A DNA stretch of 64,000 nucleotides from Megamerina dolium (GCA_963854835.1 OY978525.1:102131388-102195387), one strand, 5' to 3'. Positions 45,101 to 56,448 are shown, counted from the stretch's first letter. Notes: generated by a model from the letters alone, not told the origin. Translations and numbers: made by a program.

Positions 45101-46405
45101 AAGGGTTATCCATTTTGCGGTTTCAAAAGTAAATGTAAATAAAACACATATAAAATATTTTTTATCACGATATTTCTTTTTTATTATAAAGTTTGAACGT
45201 TGACATTATGTGTGAAATACTACATCATTTAAATGACCACCACGCGAATTTTTGCAAGCATCGATTCTTTTGAGGTCATTTTCGACCACTTTTTTACACA
45301 TATTGGGCGGTATCTCAGCCATAACGTGACGAATGTTGGTTTTTAGGTGCTCGAGAGTTAAAGGTTTATCTGCATAAACACGGTCTTTCGCGTAGCCCCA
45401 CAAAAAAAAGTCAAGCGGTGTCAAATCGCATGATCTTGGTGGCCACTTGATATCGCCACGACGAGAAATTACGCGGCCAGAAAATTTCTCTTGCAATAAA
45501 GCCATATTCGCTCGAGTTGTGTGGCATGTGGCACCGTCTTGTTGAAACCACATATTCTCTAAGTCGTATTCTTCAATAGCAGGCAAAAAACAGTCGGTTA
45601 TCATATGACCATAACGCTCCGAATTGACGGTGACAGTCGTTCCATCGTCGTTTTCGAAGAAGTAAGGTCCAATCACACCTCCGGACCAAAGAGCGCACCA
45701 AGCAGTGACTTTTTGTGGATATAGTGGCCTCTCTTCAATTACTTGAGGATTCTCAGAACCCCAAATACGACAATTTTGTTTGTTAACATACCCACCGAGT
45801 GAAAAATGTGCTTCGTCGCTGAAGAAAATTTTTTTCGAAAAATCGCCGTCCACCGCCTGTTGTTCAAGCACCCATTCGACGTATCTACGACGTTGTGAAT
45901 GGTCAGCTGGCTTCAGTTGTTGTGTGAGCTGGATTTTATATGGCTGTAGGTGTAGATCCAAATGCAAAATACGCCATAATGTGCCGTAAGACAGTCCTAA
46001 TTCCTGAGAACGACGAGGAATCGACACATTCGGGTCTTCGGAAACAGTTTCACTTACAGCAGCGATATTTTCGGTGGTACGAGCGAAACGATGATGCACA
46101 GGCCTTACAATATCTGTAACCGATCCAGTCTCTTCATATTTCTTCACAATTTTTCTAATTGCTTGCGTAGTTGGACGATTATATAAACCATAATCTCCTC
46201 TTAAAGCACGATATGTGGCTGTGGCAGAATCACCATTTTTGTAGTAGGTTTTTACAATTTTAATGCATTGTGCGATAATTAAGCGATCCATTTTCGCAAA
46301 TGTCAGACTTTGAACTAAAAAAGAAAGAAATTGTTTTAACAACTCAGTTTGACAGATGTCGAATTCTAGCCCTATATTTTTGAAACCGCGAAATGGATAA
46401 CCCTT
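45101..46405 (-). mobile_element. rosa-type (DD41D) mariner, copy 2, apparently intact
   Basis: A complete 1305-bp element with ~28-bp TIRs (AAGGGTTATCCATTTTGCGG and its inverted partner, one mismatch) and TA on both sides (45099-45100 and 46406-46407). It carries an uninterrupted transposase ORF on the minus strand. It lies 4.4 kb from copy 1 in the same orientation. Intact ends plus an intact ORF make it a candidate autonomous element. Confidence 0.97.
45206..46291 (-). CDS. rosa-type DD41D mariner transposase
   Basis: This 361-residue DDD transposase should bind the element's TIRs and perform cut-and-paste transposition at TA sites in the nucleus. I chose the start at MDRLIIAQ (46291). 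The frame stays open 17 codons upstream (46342), but MDRL aligns with the family start. Residues ~1-125 form paired helix-turn-helix DNA-binding domains (KIVKTYYKNGDSATATYRAL; later PRRSQELGLSYGTLWRIL). The catalytic triad is D159 (FFSDEAHF), D252 (FQQDGATCH) and D294 (TPLDFFLWG), with 41 residues between the last two, hence DD41D. This spacing defines the rosa mariners that I recall from Ceratitis rosa and other tephritids. There are no internal stops or frameshifts, unlike copy 1. Activity cannot be judged from sequence alone. Confidence 0.95.
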   Translation of the reverse strand: MDRLIIAQCIKIVKTYYKNGDSATATYRALRGDYGLYNRPTTQAIRKIVKKYEETGSVTDIVRPVHHRFARTTENIAAVSETVSEDPNVSIPRRSQELGLSYGTLWRILHLDLHLQPYKIQLTQQLKPADHSQRRRYVEWVLEQQAVDGDFSKKIFFSDEAHFSLGGYVNKQNCRIWGSENPQVIEERPLYPQKVTAWCALWSGGVIGPYFFENDDGTTVTVNSERYGHMITDCFLPAIEEYDLENMWFQQDGATCHTTRANMALLQEKFSGRVISRRGDIKWPPRSCDLTPLDFFLWGYAKDRVYADKPLTLEHLKTNIRHVMAEIPPNMCKKVVENDLKRIDACKNSRGGHLNDVVFHT

Positions 46406-46407
46406 TA

Positions 46408-49400
46408 TAGCTCCCTTATAAAATCTGGGATATTAAATAAAAAATTTCAACCGCCATAGCTTACAAAATGCTCTTCGTAGGAGAACCAGATTAATGATGT
46501 TGATTAGTAGTGTAGGGATAACCAGATTTAGAGAAAATGGACAAGCAACGCCCATTGTTTAATGTATGTAGCTCCATTACGAAATTGTGAACTATTAAAA
46601 AATTTTTGTCGTAATAATTTACATGGTCTTTCAACTACAGCCTAAGGTAGTCATAAGATTCAGACGTAGATTAATTAATATTATTGGCAAAAATTATTAT
46701 CACCGCAAAAAATTGGTGAGCCACTTCCATTACATATACAGTCCTAATGTTTTTACTCCATAATTAAAAAGGTACATGTTATTTTAAATGTTTAAGATAA
46801 CAGTCTAAAATGTGTATACTGCACAAAAGATGGACTTGACGATTCTACTTTTCATATATAAAATATTTTCGTGTGAAATGTAACGTATTTTCTTATATCA
46901 TTTTGAAATATCAAAAATTAACATTCAACATTTATTGTCTCATTTTTTTTTTTTTTTTGTGGTATCGATACTATTATGCGTAAGCATGGTTTTTGAACTT
47001 TGGGGAGCCTATCTTACACATGCCTGCGAATGCCTTTAATATTTTTCTATGAATGTTTCTGTATTTTTATTGTAAATAAGTGCTATATAGAGAAATTTCA
47101 GTCAGCTTATCAATAGTTTTTCCGACTGGCCATTACTAAGTTAATAAACATATTTGAAATTATTAAAGAATTTAATAAACCTTTTAAGAACAGGTACCAT
47201 ATTCATTTTATACATTCAAATGAGTAACATGTATGGATATGGATGTTGTATATACATGTACATACACGTATATGGAGTAAAAGGGTGGTCTGCTACATAT
47301 GATTTCCACATACATGGGTGCAGACGTAGATGCATGTATGCATACATGCTTACAGACTAACATACATATGTGAAGCGTATCTCCGTTACGCCGCATTGAC
47401 ACTGAAATGAAGCATGCAATTCAACCACACATACGAGTAAGTAGAATAGGAAAATTCTAAGTACTCATATTAGTAGAAGAGAAGAAGTAGAAGTAGAAGT
47501 GGTTTCAACAGACACCATCACAATGGGAGTATTTGTATGAGTACGTGTTTTGGATAAAGTATATGGATTTCTAATATCAATATATACTCATATGTATGCT
47601 TGTATCGCTAACTTCATCTTATAGGATTACGCATATGTGTATGCATGCTAGAATTGCTATACGATATACAGTGGAGGTATTTTGTATTTGTTTGTTGCAC
47701 GTTCATTGTTGTAGTATGTGCTTATGTGTGATAAGCATGTATGATATGTATATAACCAAATATATGGAAGAGTGTATAGAATTGATACAGGGAGAAGAAA
47801 TTAGAAGAAAAAGGAGTTAATTCTTGTGTAAGAATGATTCTATTCTTCTACTAAAATTTTTTTTTCAAAGTAGATTTCTTTCTACTCCATTTATTTGTAT
47901 ATTTTTTTAGCAGCATACTTTTTTCTTTCGTTGTCGACATTCTGTAAGCACACACACACAAAAAAAAGCTTGATTCGAAAGCGATTAATCGTGTTCGTTT
48001 TGGTCGATTGATTTTTACTTAAATTGATGTAGATAGATTGTAGTAGTTTAAAGTATATAAATATCATTTTCTTTGGGATATTTTCTAATAGAAAGAACTA
48101 ACTTACTGGTACCTATGTATTACCTATTGCGACAATATATGCTTTAGGAATACATTTATATATAATTTGAAGTTATAAAATTATCAAAGATTACATATCG
48201 AAGTGGTAATTCTTCGTTCATGCTTGTTATAACAACTTGATGGTTTGACGAATGGAAGTAGTTCGTACTGTGTGTGTGCTTTCATTTCATTTCATTTAAG
48301 TAGTAGAAATATTAAAACTCTTAATTACCTTTGATATAACTGCTAAAACCCCGCAGCCATTGTCTCCTGAAATCACTCTCCAATTATCATAAAATTCTTA
48401 TATATAGAATTTACCAAATCTCATTACATTTAATCAAAAATTGCACTTCCTACTAAGTCACCCGTATGCTAAGATATTCCATTTCATTAACTTTTAATTT
48501 TTAACTCATATCATTTTCATACAATTTGAAATAAAATGAACATGACACGCCTTCTTTCATTAAATTGCAAATTGCAAAAAACAATAATAATACAGGTTTA
48601 AACATAATTGGCAACAATATTCATGTATGCATGCATACATTGATTAAAACAAAAAAAAAAAACAAAAAAAACAGCAATATAATCAACAGTAACAATGAAG
48701 ATGAACCAATTGAAGATATACATAATATTTACTATATGAATCTTTGAGCTTGTCCACAATATAGTAGGTACTTGCATATGAGCACTTATAAGGTGTGTCC
48801 ATTCTTGTAATATTGTACCTATCATTTCGTACGTACCCAGTAGACAAATGTAGAACGTCTTTGCATGAGATGGAATTCTGCAAATATGGCATCTACTCAG
48901 AGTACTTTCAATTTTCATAATGGAATGTAGTATGGTACAAATAAATTGAAATAAAAAATACGTTCAATGTGAGCAATTTGCAATACCGTCTAGAATTCAG
49001 AAAGGCAATCAATCGGTTATCGATGTCGACAGTTTTTTTTTTCGTTTGATTGTTCTTCTTCCTATAAAGAAGTCTAATTGGTCTTTATCACTATTTTTGC
49101 TAATTATGGTGATGTCAATACAATCAATTTATGTCATAAAGCGACGAAAGAGTACACCCATTTTACACTTAAAAAATATATCGACCTTTTCTGGACCCTC
49201 GTATGATAGCTAATGATGACTGTGAAGCAAATCCACTGCGGCAGTTGAGGCAATTTTAACAATAGACAAAATTTAGCGGTTATGCCCAAAGTACAATAAG
49301 TTCTCAATTAAGTGATGAGCATTTCAAACTTATTTCCTTTATTTGGGACGCAGCTCAGCTTAGTGTGAATAGAGGTTTTGTGATTATCCTACCATGAGTG

Positions 49401-49689
49401 AACTTCCTCAAACCGAATTTGGACCATTCTGTTGCTAGGAAAAAAAAGGATGATTTTGAAACAGAGCGTAAAAGAAATCAGTGGAAGTAATATAAAAAAG
49501 AGGGCAATATAAAGAATGTATAAAAAGAAAGAAGCTCTCGGTTGTTGCAAACTACTTGGGATCTCTTTTTTTTTCTAGGTAATTGACAGTTATTTTAGGC
49601 CGTAGACCACTTTGAGTTATAAACAGGAAAAGCTATCAATCTTATTTTTTTGGTGTTATAAGAAATAATGCTTCACCTAATTCCCCTGG
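46408..49689. other. Non-coding AT-rich DNA
   Basis: No gene or recognised element. CATATGTATG-type dipteran microsatellite sequence is common, with a GAAGTAGAAGTAGAAG run near 47480. Confidence 0.5.
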
Positions 49690-50660
49690 ATCTTTTCTGC
49701 ATGCAATCTGCGGCCATAATGAGTCTCAGATCAACTGATATTGGGAAACTGGATTACACCACCTCAAATTTCAGGTTCAACAAGAGATTCACCACTCATA
49801 GACCTGACAGGAGGGAATGAGATGAAGGAATTCTGGACTTCTGGATAAATATATACGTGGGCGGAGGGGTATACTCAAATACCTTAGGAACCAACCAACC
49901 AACTCCTGCAGGCTGCCTAACCACTGTAGTGCCTTCCAAGTGGAGGTTAAGGCAATTATCATAGTCCTCACTAGGGTCAGAGAAAGTAAAATCCCCATGA
50001 GAGATATTCGGATTGTCTCTGATGATCAGGCTACTATCAAAGCTCTTGGATCACACATTTTAACATCCAAGATTCACTGCCGTAGATCTCTCGATGAGAT
50101 GGCTGAGCAGTAGAATCTACATCTAATGCGGGTGCCGGGTCATAGTGACTTTCCAAGCAAAGCGGACGAACTAACCAAAAATGCCACGACGTTAGAATTC
50201 TCCCCTGATTTTGAAAATATTGACATTCCATTGAGTGACTGTAAGCAAATAAGAAAGGGGAGAATGACAAATAAGACAAATGGCCTCTGGATACACGGTA
50301 TCACGGTCAAAATCGCGCGACAGATCACGACGGGAGTAATTGCAGGCCACTGCCTTCTTGTCCCAAATGCTAGAAGAATAGTATTAGGCCACCTAACACA
50401 TGACTTTTGTAAAGGAGGAAGTAAAGGTCAATCCTGCATTTAATGGGTACATGTCGGGCACTTTGCCGCAGTTTCATGTCACATCTGGGTTTCTATAACT
50501 CAGATAGCCTCACAAGCCTCTCAGCAGCAAAAGTAAGGGATGTCACACGGTTTATTTTAAGCTCAAAATGGTTTGAGTTAGTGAGAGTTCGGGATAGAGA
50601 CCATATAGTAACACAATGAGCCTATGTAGGCCTAAGTGTGCCCTTTACCTACCTATTTCT
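49690..50660 (+). mobile_element. I-group/Jockey-like LINE relic (RNase H to 3' end)
   Basis: The + strand, with frame changes, reads FQVEVKAIIIVLTRVRESKI, PMRDIRIVSDDQATIKALGS (RNase H, second and third Asp), LHLMRVPGHSDFPSKADEL (fourth part of the RNase H fold), then GVIAGHCLLVPNARRIVLGH. A decayed knuckle follows, then RFILSSKWFE near the C-terminus. This is the C-terminal half of an RNase H-bearing LINE. Stops (for example after EMAEQ and KGQSCI) make it inactive. A repeated word group (TTGACAGTT…TTTAGAGTTATxAAxAC-like) occurs just outside both ends (about 49582 and 50664). Confidence 0.8.
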
Positions 50661-52103
50661 TTGGTTGACAGTTCTATTCGGTCTCAGACCGCTTTAAATT
50701 ATGAAAACAAATAATTCCTTTTATTCCAATGGTTAACAGGTCAATCAGGTCTTTGAAAATGCTTTTCATAAAAACCAGCGCACAAAAGCCCGTAGCTGAT
50801 AGAGAAAAATGAAAGAATGGTTCTTCTTTTTTCCCACCCAGATAAAACTGAGAGAAGTCATTTTCCAGCAGTCCCATTCTGATAGCATATCTGAGCATCA
50901 TTTATTGGCAAGTGAAAACCAGCTATTTTTTCAAATATGTTATTGTGTCTTACTGGGAGTATTCTATTAAGAAATGGCCAAACTTATTTCATAATTGTAT
51001 AAGCAGTCTATATTTTATTGATATTTGGAGAAAATAGCGAATTTTAGCCTTTAAAAAGCCTTTTACTAAGAATGGTTAGGAAGTAAGTATATTTTGAGGG
51101 CAATGTTTGGACAGAAGAATTAATTGAAGTCGCTTATCTATGCTATCACTCTAATGGCGATTTCTGGGCAATAATTGGGGAATTTATCGTTTTCCAGGTG
51201 CATTTAAGTTCATTTCACTGGGAAGCATCCCCAAAAGAGTAAAGATAGAGAGTGTGATAGAAAAATGTTGGGAAGGAAAAATTACGCCCAGGACGAAAAA
51301 TCGTCCTGGACGTAATGAATGTTTAAATTTTCATTATTTTTTTTTTTAATAAAGACGAATTGCAATTCAATGATCCCAAATACGTATAGTAATGTTTATA
51401 TTGTCTTATGGATAATGCATAATTTTTTTTGTGCTGCCTAGTGGGAATATAAATATATAAATACCATTTAGTCCATTCGTCTGCTTGGACGCCTACCTTT
51501 AAATTTTTAATATTTTTTTTTTTGAAATACCAAAAAAGACAAAAAAAACGATAATTGCAAATATAGCGTATAAGCGCACATACACACACACACATATACA
51601 AATTCAATACACGTTGAAACCAGCTGTCATCACTTGGCGCGCAATTATCGTACATATGGCTATCTTGTGAACGGTCATATGCGCTATGTATTGTGTATGT
51701 ATACTTAATACATACATATCTTCATGAATATTTAGTACAACATGCGTACGGGCTATGAGAAAGAACCACATACAATTGTATAGAGGATTGTAGTTTTTAG
51801 AGGTCAATTATAGCGCTTGGTTCGTTTGTTGCAACAACGTTGAAAATGCACGGCAAAGAATGACTGCGTAAAGAATTACAAAGATATATATTTCAATGGA
51901 ATAAGTACACATATACACACTTGTAGTGTGTGATCATTGTCATCAGCTAAGTATTTCATGACTTTTTGTTTACTCGTAATGCCATCGTTGGCATTATTTT
52001 GCTTCTGCATTGGCTTCGTTTGAATGCGACAATAATCTTTTGATAAAAGCCTACTTTTCCTTACAGTAACAGAATACAAAACAATTCAGTAACTTATTCT
52101 ACA
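50661..52103. other. Non-coding AT-rich DNA with one strong hairpin
   Basis: No gene is recognised. The hairpin at 51281-51316 is listed separately. Confidence 0.5.
51281..51316. repeat. GC-rich hairpin, 16-bp stem
   Basis: ATTACGCCCAGGACGA, an AAAA loop, then TCGTCCTGGACGTAAT. Only one position is mismatched (G-T wobble in RNA). It stands out as GC-rich in AT-rich DNA. It is followed by ATGAATGTTTAAATTTTC and a T run, so a terminator-like or structured RNA shape is possible, but nothing links it to a transcript. Confidence 0.85.
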
Positions 52104-52117
52104 GCTTCCCTTGGACT

Positions 52118-55100
52118 TACTTACTTACTTACTTATGTGGCCATAACAACCGAATATCGATTTAGGCCGAAAATAACATGCTTCGCCAGCCATCTCTGTT
52201 CTTCGCTAGCTGGCGCCAGTTAGAAATTCCAAGCGCCGTCAGGTTCTCCAGTACTTGGTCTTTCCACCGGAGGTTTGGTCTTCCTCTTTTGCGTCGTCCT
52301 CCAGCGGGTTCCGAATATAACACCTTCTTAGCTGGAGCGTGTTCTTCCATTCGCTCGACATGACCTAGCCAGCGCAGCCGCTGGATTTTGATGCGCTTTA
52401 CTATGTCAATATCGGCATACAGCTCGTACAGCTCATGGTTGTACCTTATTCGGTACTCGCCACCAACGCAAATAGGTCCAAAGATCTTGCGTAGGACTTT
52501 TCTCTCGAAAACTCCAAGTATTCGCTCATCCGAGGTGGAAATTGTCCAGGCTTCAGCGCCATATGTTAGGACAGGCATGATGAGAGACTTGTAGAGTGTA
52601 GTTTTCGTTCTTCGAGAGAGGGCTCGACTTCTCAATTGCTTACTCAGCCCAAAGTAACACCTGTTAGCAAGAGTTATCCTACGCATGATCTCCAAGCTGA
52701 CGTCATTACTGCTGTTAATGCTGGTTCCAAGATAGACAAAGTCCCTTACTACTTCAAAAGCGTAGTTGTCAACAGTGACGTGCTGTCCAAGACGCCGGGA
52801 CTCTTTGTTTGTTGACACTAGATACTTCGTCTTGCCCTCGTTCACCGTGAGACCCATCCGACGCGACTCTCTTTCCAACTCTGAGAATGCTGCACTGACT
52901 CCTCGCGTGTTCATGCCGATTATGTCAATATCGTCGGCATACGCTAACAGCATGACACTTTTGTTGAAGATAGTGCCATTATGTCGTAGATCAGCAGCTC
53001 GTATTATTTTCTCCATAATAAGATTGAAGAAGTCGCACGATAACGAATCACCTTGTCTGAAACCCCGTTCGGTATTAAACGGTGCGGAGAGGTCCTTCCC
53101 AATTTTCACTGCACAACGAGAGTTATGCAGTGTCATTCTACAAAGTCGAATGAGCTTTGCAGGAATACCGAACTCAGACATTGTTGCGTAGAGGTAATCC
53201 CTTACCGGACTGTCGAAAGCGGCTTTATAATCAACAAATAGGTGGTGTGTGTCGATCTGTTTTTCTTGGGTCTTCTCCAGGATTTGGCGCAGTGTGAAAA
53301 TCTGGTCGATGGTGGATTTACCAGGTCTGAAGCCACACTGATAAGGTCCAATCAGGTTGCTGAGCATAGGCTTCAATCTTTCACAGAGTACGCTCGATAG
53401 AACCTTGTACGCGATGCTCAGGAGACTTATTCCACGGTAGTTGGCGCAAATTGTGGGGTCTCCTTTTTTATGTACAGGACAGAGAACACTGAGCCTCCAA
53501 TCATCAGGCATGCTTTCATCCGACCATATTCTGCTTATGAGCTGGTGCATGCGGGTGAGCAGCTCATCGCCTCCGGTCTTAAACAACTCGGCAGGTAGGC
53601 CATCAGCACCTGCAGCTTTGTTGTTCTTCAGCCTTAAAATGGCCGTTTCAACCTCGTCATAGTCGGGTGGTGGAACATCAACACCATCATCTGTAATTGG
53701 GGTTATCGGGCATTCTCCTCCACTGGCGGAATTGTTCGTAGCATCGCCATTCAGTAACGTGGAGAAGTGTTCCCTCCATAGGCTCAGTACACTCTGGACA
53801 TCCGTAACCAGATTCCCATTTCCATCACGACAAGAAGAGGCTCCGGGATTTAAACCTCCACTCAGGCGCTTGATTTTTTCAAAGAATTTTCGAGTCTCAT
53901 TCTTGTCGGTGCACATCTCTATCTTCTCACACTCGCGTCTTTCCAACTCCCTCTTCTTGCGCCTGAAAAGACGTCTCTCTGCACTCCTTTTCTCTCTATA
54001 CCGCTCCTTAACAGCTCGCGTTACGCCTGCACGCAGGGTTTTTCTGTAGGCGGCGTCTTTCTCTGCGGTAGCGTCGCGACACTCCTGATCATACCACTCA
54101 TTCCTCAGAGGCCGGTAGTAACCGATTACCTCCTCGGCAGCAGTAGTCATGGAGTGGGATATATGTGTCCACCGTGCGCATGTATCATCAAGTGGGGGAG
54201 TGTTCTGCATAAGCAGATCCGATAGTCGAGTGGAAAATGCATCTGCTGTCTCTGGTGATTGCAGCTTACTGACGTCGAGCTTTCTCTGTGTGGGACTTCT
54301 CTTGTTATTTGCGACACATAAGCGTGTGCGCACCTTAGCTGCAACAAGGTAGTGATCCGAGTCGATGTTGGCACCACGGATCGATTTCACGTCCATCACA
54401 CTGGAAGCATGCCTTCCGTCAATCAACACATGATCAATTTGGTTTCTTGTACGATGATCTGGAGACAGCCATGTCGCTTTGTGGATGTCGAGATGCTGGA
54501 ATCTGGTACCACCAATTACCATGTTTCGTGCTGCGGCGAAGTCAATCAGCCTCATTCCGTTATCGGAGGTGTTTTGGTGGAGGCTGAATTTTCCGACAGT
54601 TGGACCAAAGGTACCTTCCTTGCCCACCCTGGCATTAAAGTCGCCAAGCACGATTTTGATATCGTGGCGGGGGCAGCGGTCATAAGCTTCTTCGAGGCGC
54701 TGAAAGAAGCTCTCCTTGGTCACATTGTCCTTCTCATCCGTCGGAGCGTGGGCACATATAAGGCTGATGTTGAAAAATTTTGCCTTGATGCGGATTGTGG
54801 CCAGCCGTTCGTTCACAGGCGTGAACTGCGAGACAAGATGTCGTAGTCTCTTGCTGACCAAAAATCCACATCCTAATTCGTGCCTTTCAGCATGGCAACT
54901 GTAGTAGATGTCACAGGACGCTCTTTTGGAGCAGCCCTGTCCTGTCCATCGCATTTCCTGGAGAGCGGTGATGTCAGCTCTGTATTTTTCGAGGACATCA
55001 ACCAGCTGGATAGAGGCACCCTCCCTATAAAGGGATCGGACATTCCAGGTGCATATCCGTAAATCGTGGTCCTTTTTTCGTTTGCGGGGGTCATCAACAA

Positions 55101-55489
55101 AAACGGTAGTCCTTCTCCGAGGCATATTTGTTTTTTTCATTGGGGGGGTTTTTTATGTGGCGGGTCCCAAACCCAACGCACAACCTCTAACCGAGGAGAT
55201 TTTCGCCACTCACTTCAGCCGCCTCCCAGCGGGTGCCAGGAAGACGTTGCCCGGTGGTCGCCACATGGAGGGCCCCCATTAATAATAATGAAAGCGCCAT
55301 CATAGAGTAAGCAGAGCAAGCTATATGACTACCCCTCATTAACAAATAAAGGTATCATCACATAGCGCTCAGATCAAACTACATGACAGCCAGTGAGTTG
55401 ACTTGCGATGAGTTCAACAAGGATTGCGCTAGCCCCACCTGGTTGAGGCAGTTAGACACGTTACCTTGCGAAAACACCACCAGACCACC
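52118..55489 (-). mobile_element. Full-length RTE-clade LINE with TSD
   Basis: A 3372-bp non-LTR retrotransposon on the minus strand. From 5' to 3' it has a ~349-bp 5' UTR (55141-55489), one 992-codon ORF and a very short 3' UTR (44 bp including tail) ending GGCCACATAAG plus TAAG repeats. A perfect 14-bp TSD, GCTTCCCTTGGACT, flanks it at 52104-52117 and 55490-55503. Single ORF, minimal 3' UTR and microsatellite-like tail fit the RTE clade. The intact ORF and TSD suggest a recent, possibly active, insertion. A truncated sister copy lies at 11447-11813. Confidence 0.96.
52162..55140 (-). CDS. RTE-clade endonuclease/reverse transcriptase polyprotein
   Basis: A 992-residue protein that nicks target DNA and copies the element's RNA at the nick. 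Residues ~27-265 form an apurinic-type endonuclease: TWNVRSL (N33), ALQEMRW, VLGDFNARVG, QIDHVLID and SDHYLV with His263. A basic, coiled-coil-like linker follows (RYREKRSAERRLFRRKKREL). The reverse transcriptase spans roughly 500-780: PVHKKGDP, CANYRGISLLS, GFRPGKST, motif A VDYKAAFD (Asp637), RGFRQGDSLS and YADD at 734-737. The C-terminal part (RLRWLGHVERM, RRKRGRPNLRW near 948-957) is typical of RTE-type proteins. No stops or frameshifts. Start at 55140 gives MKKTNMPRRR; Met6 (55125) is an alternative. Family length is about 1000 residues, so it looks complete. Confidence 0.96.
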   Translation of the reverse strand: MKKTNMPRRRTTVFVDDPRKRKKDHDLRICTWNVRSLYREGASIQLVDVLEKYRADITALQEMRWTGQGCSKRASCDIYYSCHAERHELGCGFLVSKRLRHLVSQFTPVNERLATIRIKAKFFNISLICAHAPTDEKDNVTKESFFQRLEEAYDRCPRHDIKIVLGDFNARVGKEGTFGPTVGKFSLHQNTSDNGMRLIDFAAARNMVIGGTRFQHLDIHKATWLSPDHRTRNQIDHVLIDGRHASSVMDVKSIRGANIDSDHYLVAAKVRTRLCVANNKRSPTQRKLDVSKLQSPETADAFSTRLSDLLMQNTPPLDDTCARWTHISHSMTTAAEEVIGYYRPLRNEWYDQECRDATAEKDAAYRKTLRAGVTRAVKERYREKRSAERRLFRRKKRELERRECEKIEMCTDKNETRKFFEKIKRLSGGLNPGASSCRDGNGNLVTDVQSVLSLWREHFSTLLNGDATNNSASGGECPITPITDDGVDVPPPDYDEVETAILRLKNNKAAGADGLPAELFKTGGDELLTRMHQLISRIWSDESMPDDWRLSVLCPVHKKGDPTICANYRGISLLSIAYKVLSSVLCERLKPMLSNLIGPYQCGFRPGKSTIDQIFTLRQILEKTQEKQIDTHHLFVDYKAAFDSPVRDYLYATMSEFGIPAKLIRLCRMTLHNSRCAVKIGKDLSAPFNTERGFRQGDSLSCDFFNLIMEKIIRAADLRHNGTIFNKSVMLLAYADDIDIIGMNTRGVSAAFSELERESRRMGLTVNEGKTKYLVSTNKESRRLGQHVTVDNYAFEVVRDFVYLGTSINSSNDVSLEIMRRITLANRCYFGLSKQLRSRALSRRTKTTLYKSLIMPVLTYGAEAWTISTSDERILGVFERKVLRKIFGPICVGGEYRIRYNHELYELYADIDIVKRIKIQRLRWLGHVERMEEHAPAKKVLYSEPAGGRRKRGRPNLRWKDQVLENLTALGISNWRQLAKNRDGWRSMLFSA

Positions 55490-55503
55490 GCTTCCCTTGG
55501 ACT

Positions 55504-56448
55504 ATGAACAATAATTGCACTACACTCCAAACAGCTAGACTATTTCCAGCACATTTCTGACTATGTACTATGACTATCAGAATGTCTATGTAGCAATGTG
55601 TGAGGAGCAAAAATCGCAACAGCAACAAAAAAAATGCTCTACTTGCAGAAAAATTGCAATTAAAATGAATTCGATTGCTTGTTTGTGTGTTCATCATCGA
55701 TTCATTGTAGACAATCTAGCAGTGGACATTATCATCATCAACATCATCATCATCATCATCGTCATTGTTGTATTTCTTCTTGGTATTCTTCATGCCCACG
55801 TAGCATTATATTCATACAGATCGTGAGTAGACGGTTAGATTGTACTTTTTTTTCGTACTTTTTGGTGCGCACGCGTACATGATAATCTCCAACTAACCAC
55901 TATGGCATATATTCAGCCGCCTTCTCTATAACTATGACTATAGCTTCGATATGTATGATGATGGTACAGCATGCTTTCACGCAGTGCGATATATGAGTCA
56001 AATTTCCTGCTTTCAAAATGCAATTGAATGTACGAATAACATATATTGAAGTGATCTTAGAGTTACCAAACGACAGCATAGATAATAGCACTTGCATACA
56101 CACACACACACACACAAATTGAAACGAATTAAAAATGAGTTATATTAACAGCGACGATATAATAAATATTGAATATTGAACAATTAAAAATAAAACGATA
56201 AATGAATAAATATATTTAGGTACATACTACATGGTGAGCATAAGGATGAGCTTTTAAATCACTCTGTGATATCTATATGGTGCTTGTGTAGATACGCATA
56301 CTTGTGAGCGTCTCTATATCCCAATAGGCACAGACGAATCTGAGATGCGTTTGTAGTGGATTTGCTTGAGTTTATGAATGATTAAATATAAACTTTTCAT
56401 GTTTTGCACTAAAAGCTGTGAGGCACTAAGGCACTACCATATATTGGT
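55504..56448. other. Non-coding DNA with microsatellites
   Basis: No gene is supported. It contains (ATC)n near 55731-55765 and a CA run near 56098-56117. Confidence 0.6.
55731..55765. repeat. (ATC)n microsatellite
   Basis: About nine ATC triplets with an AAC interruption; reads as poly-Ile in a short ORF. Confidence 0.88.

Noticed and set aside
45780..45989. + strand ORF within the rosa mariner (also 40040-40315)
   Set aside because: Antisense shadow of the transposase, conserved between the copies only because the copies are nearly identical.
49582..50710. Similar words (TTGACAGTT … GACCxCTTT … TTATxAAxAC) on both sides of the LINE relic as a long terminal repeat pair
   Set aside because: The similarity is short and weak, and the enclosed sequence is a non-LTR element, which should not have LTRs. 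It may be an unrelated older duplication.
52178..54904. Many ORFs on the + strand across the RTE element
   Set aside because: They are shadows of the 992-codon minus-strand frame.
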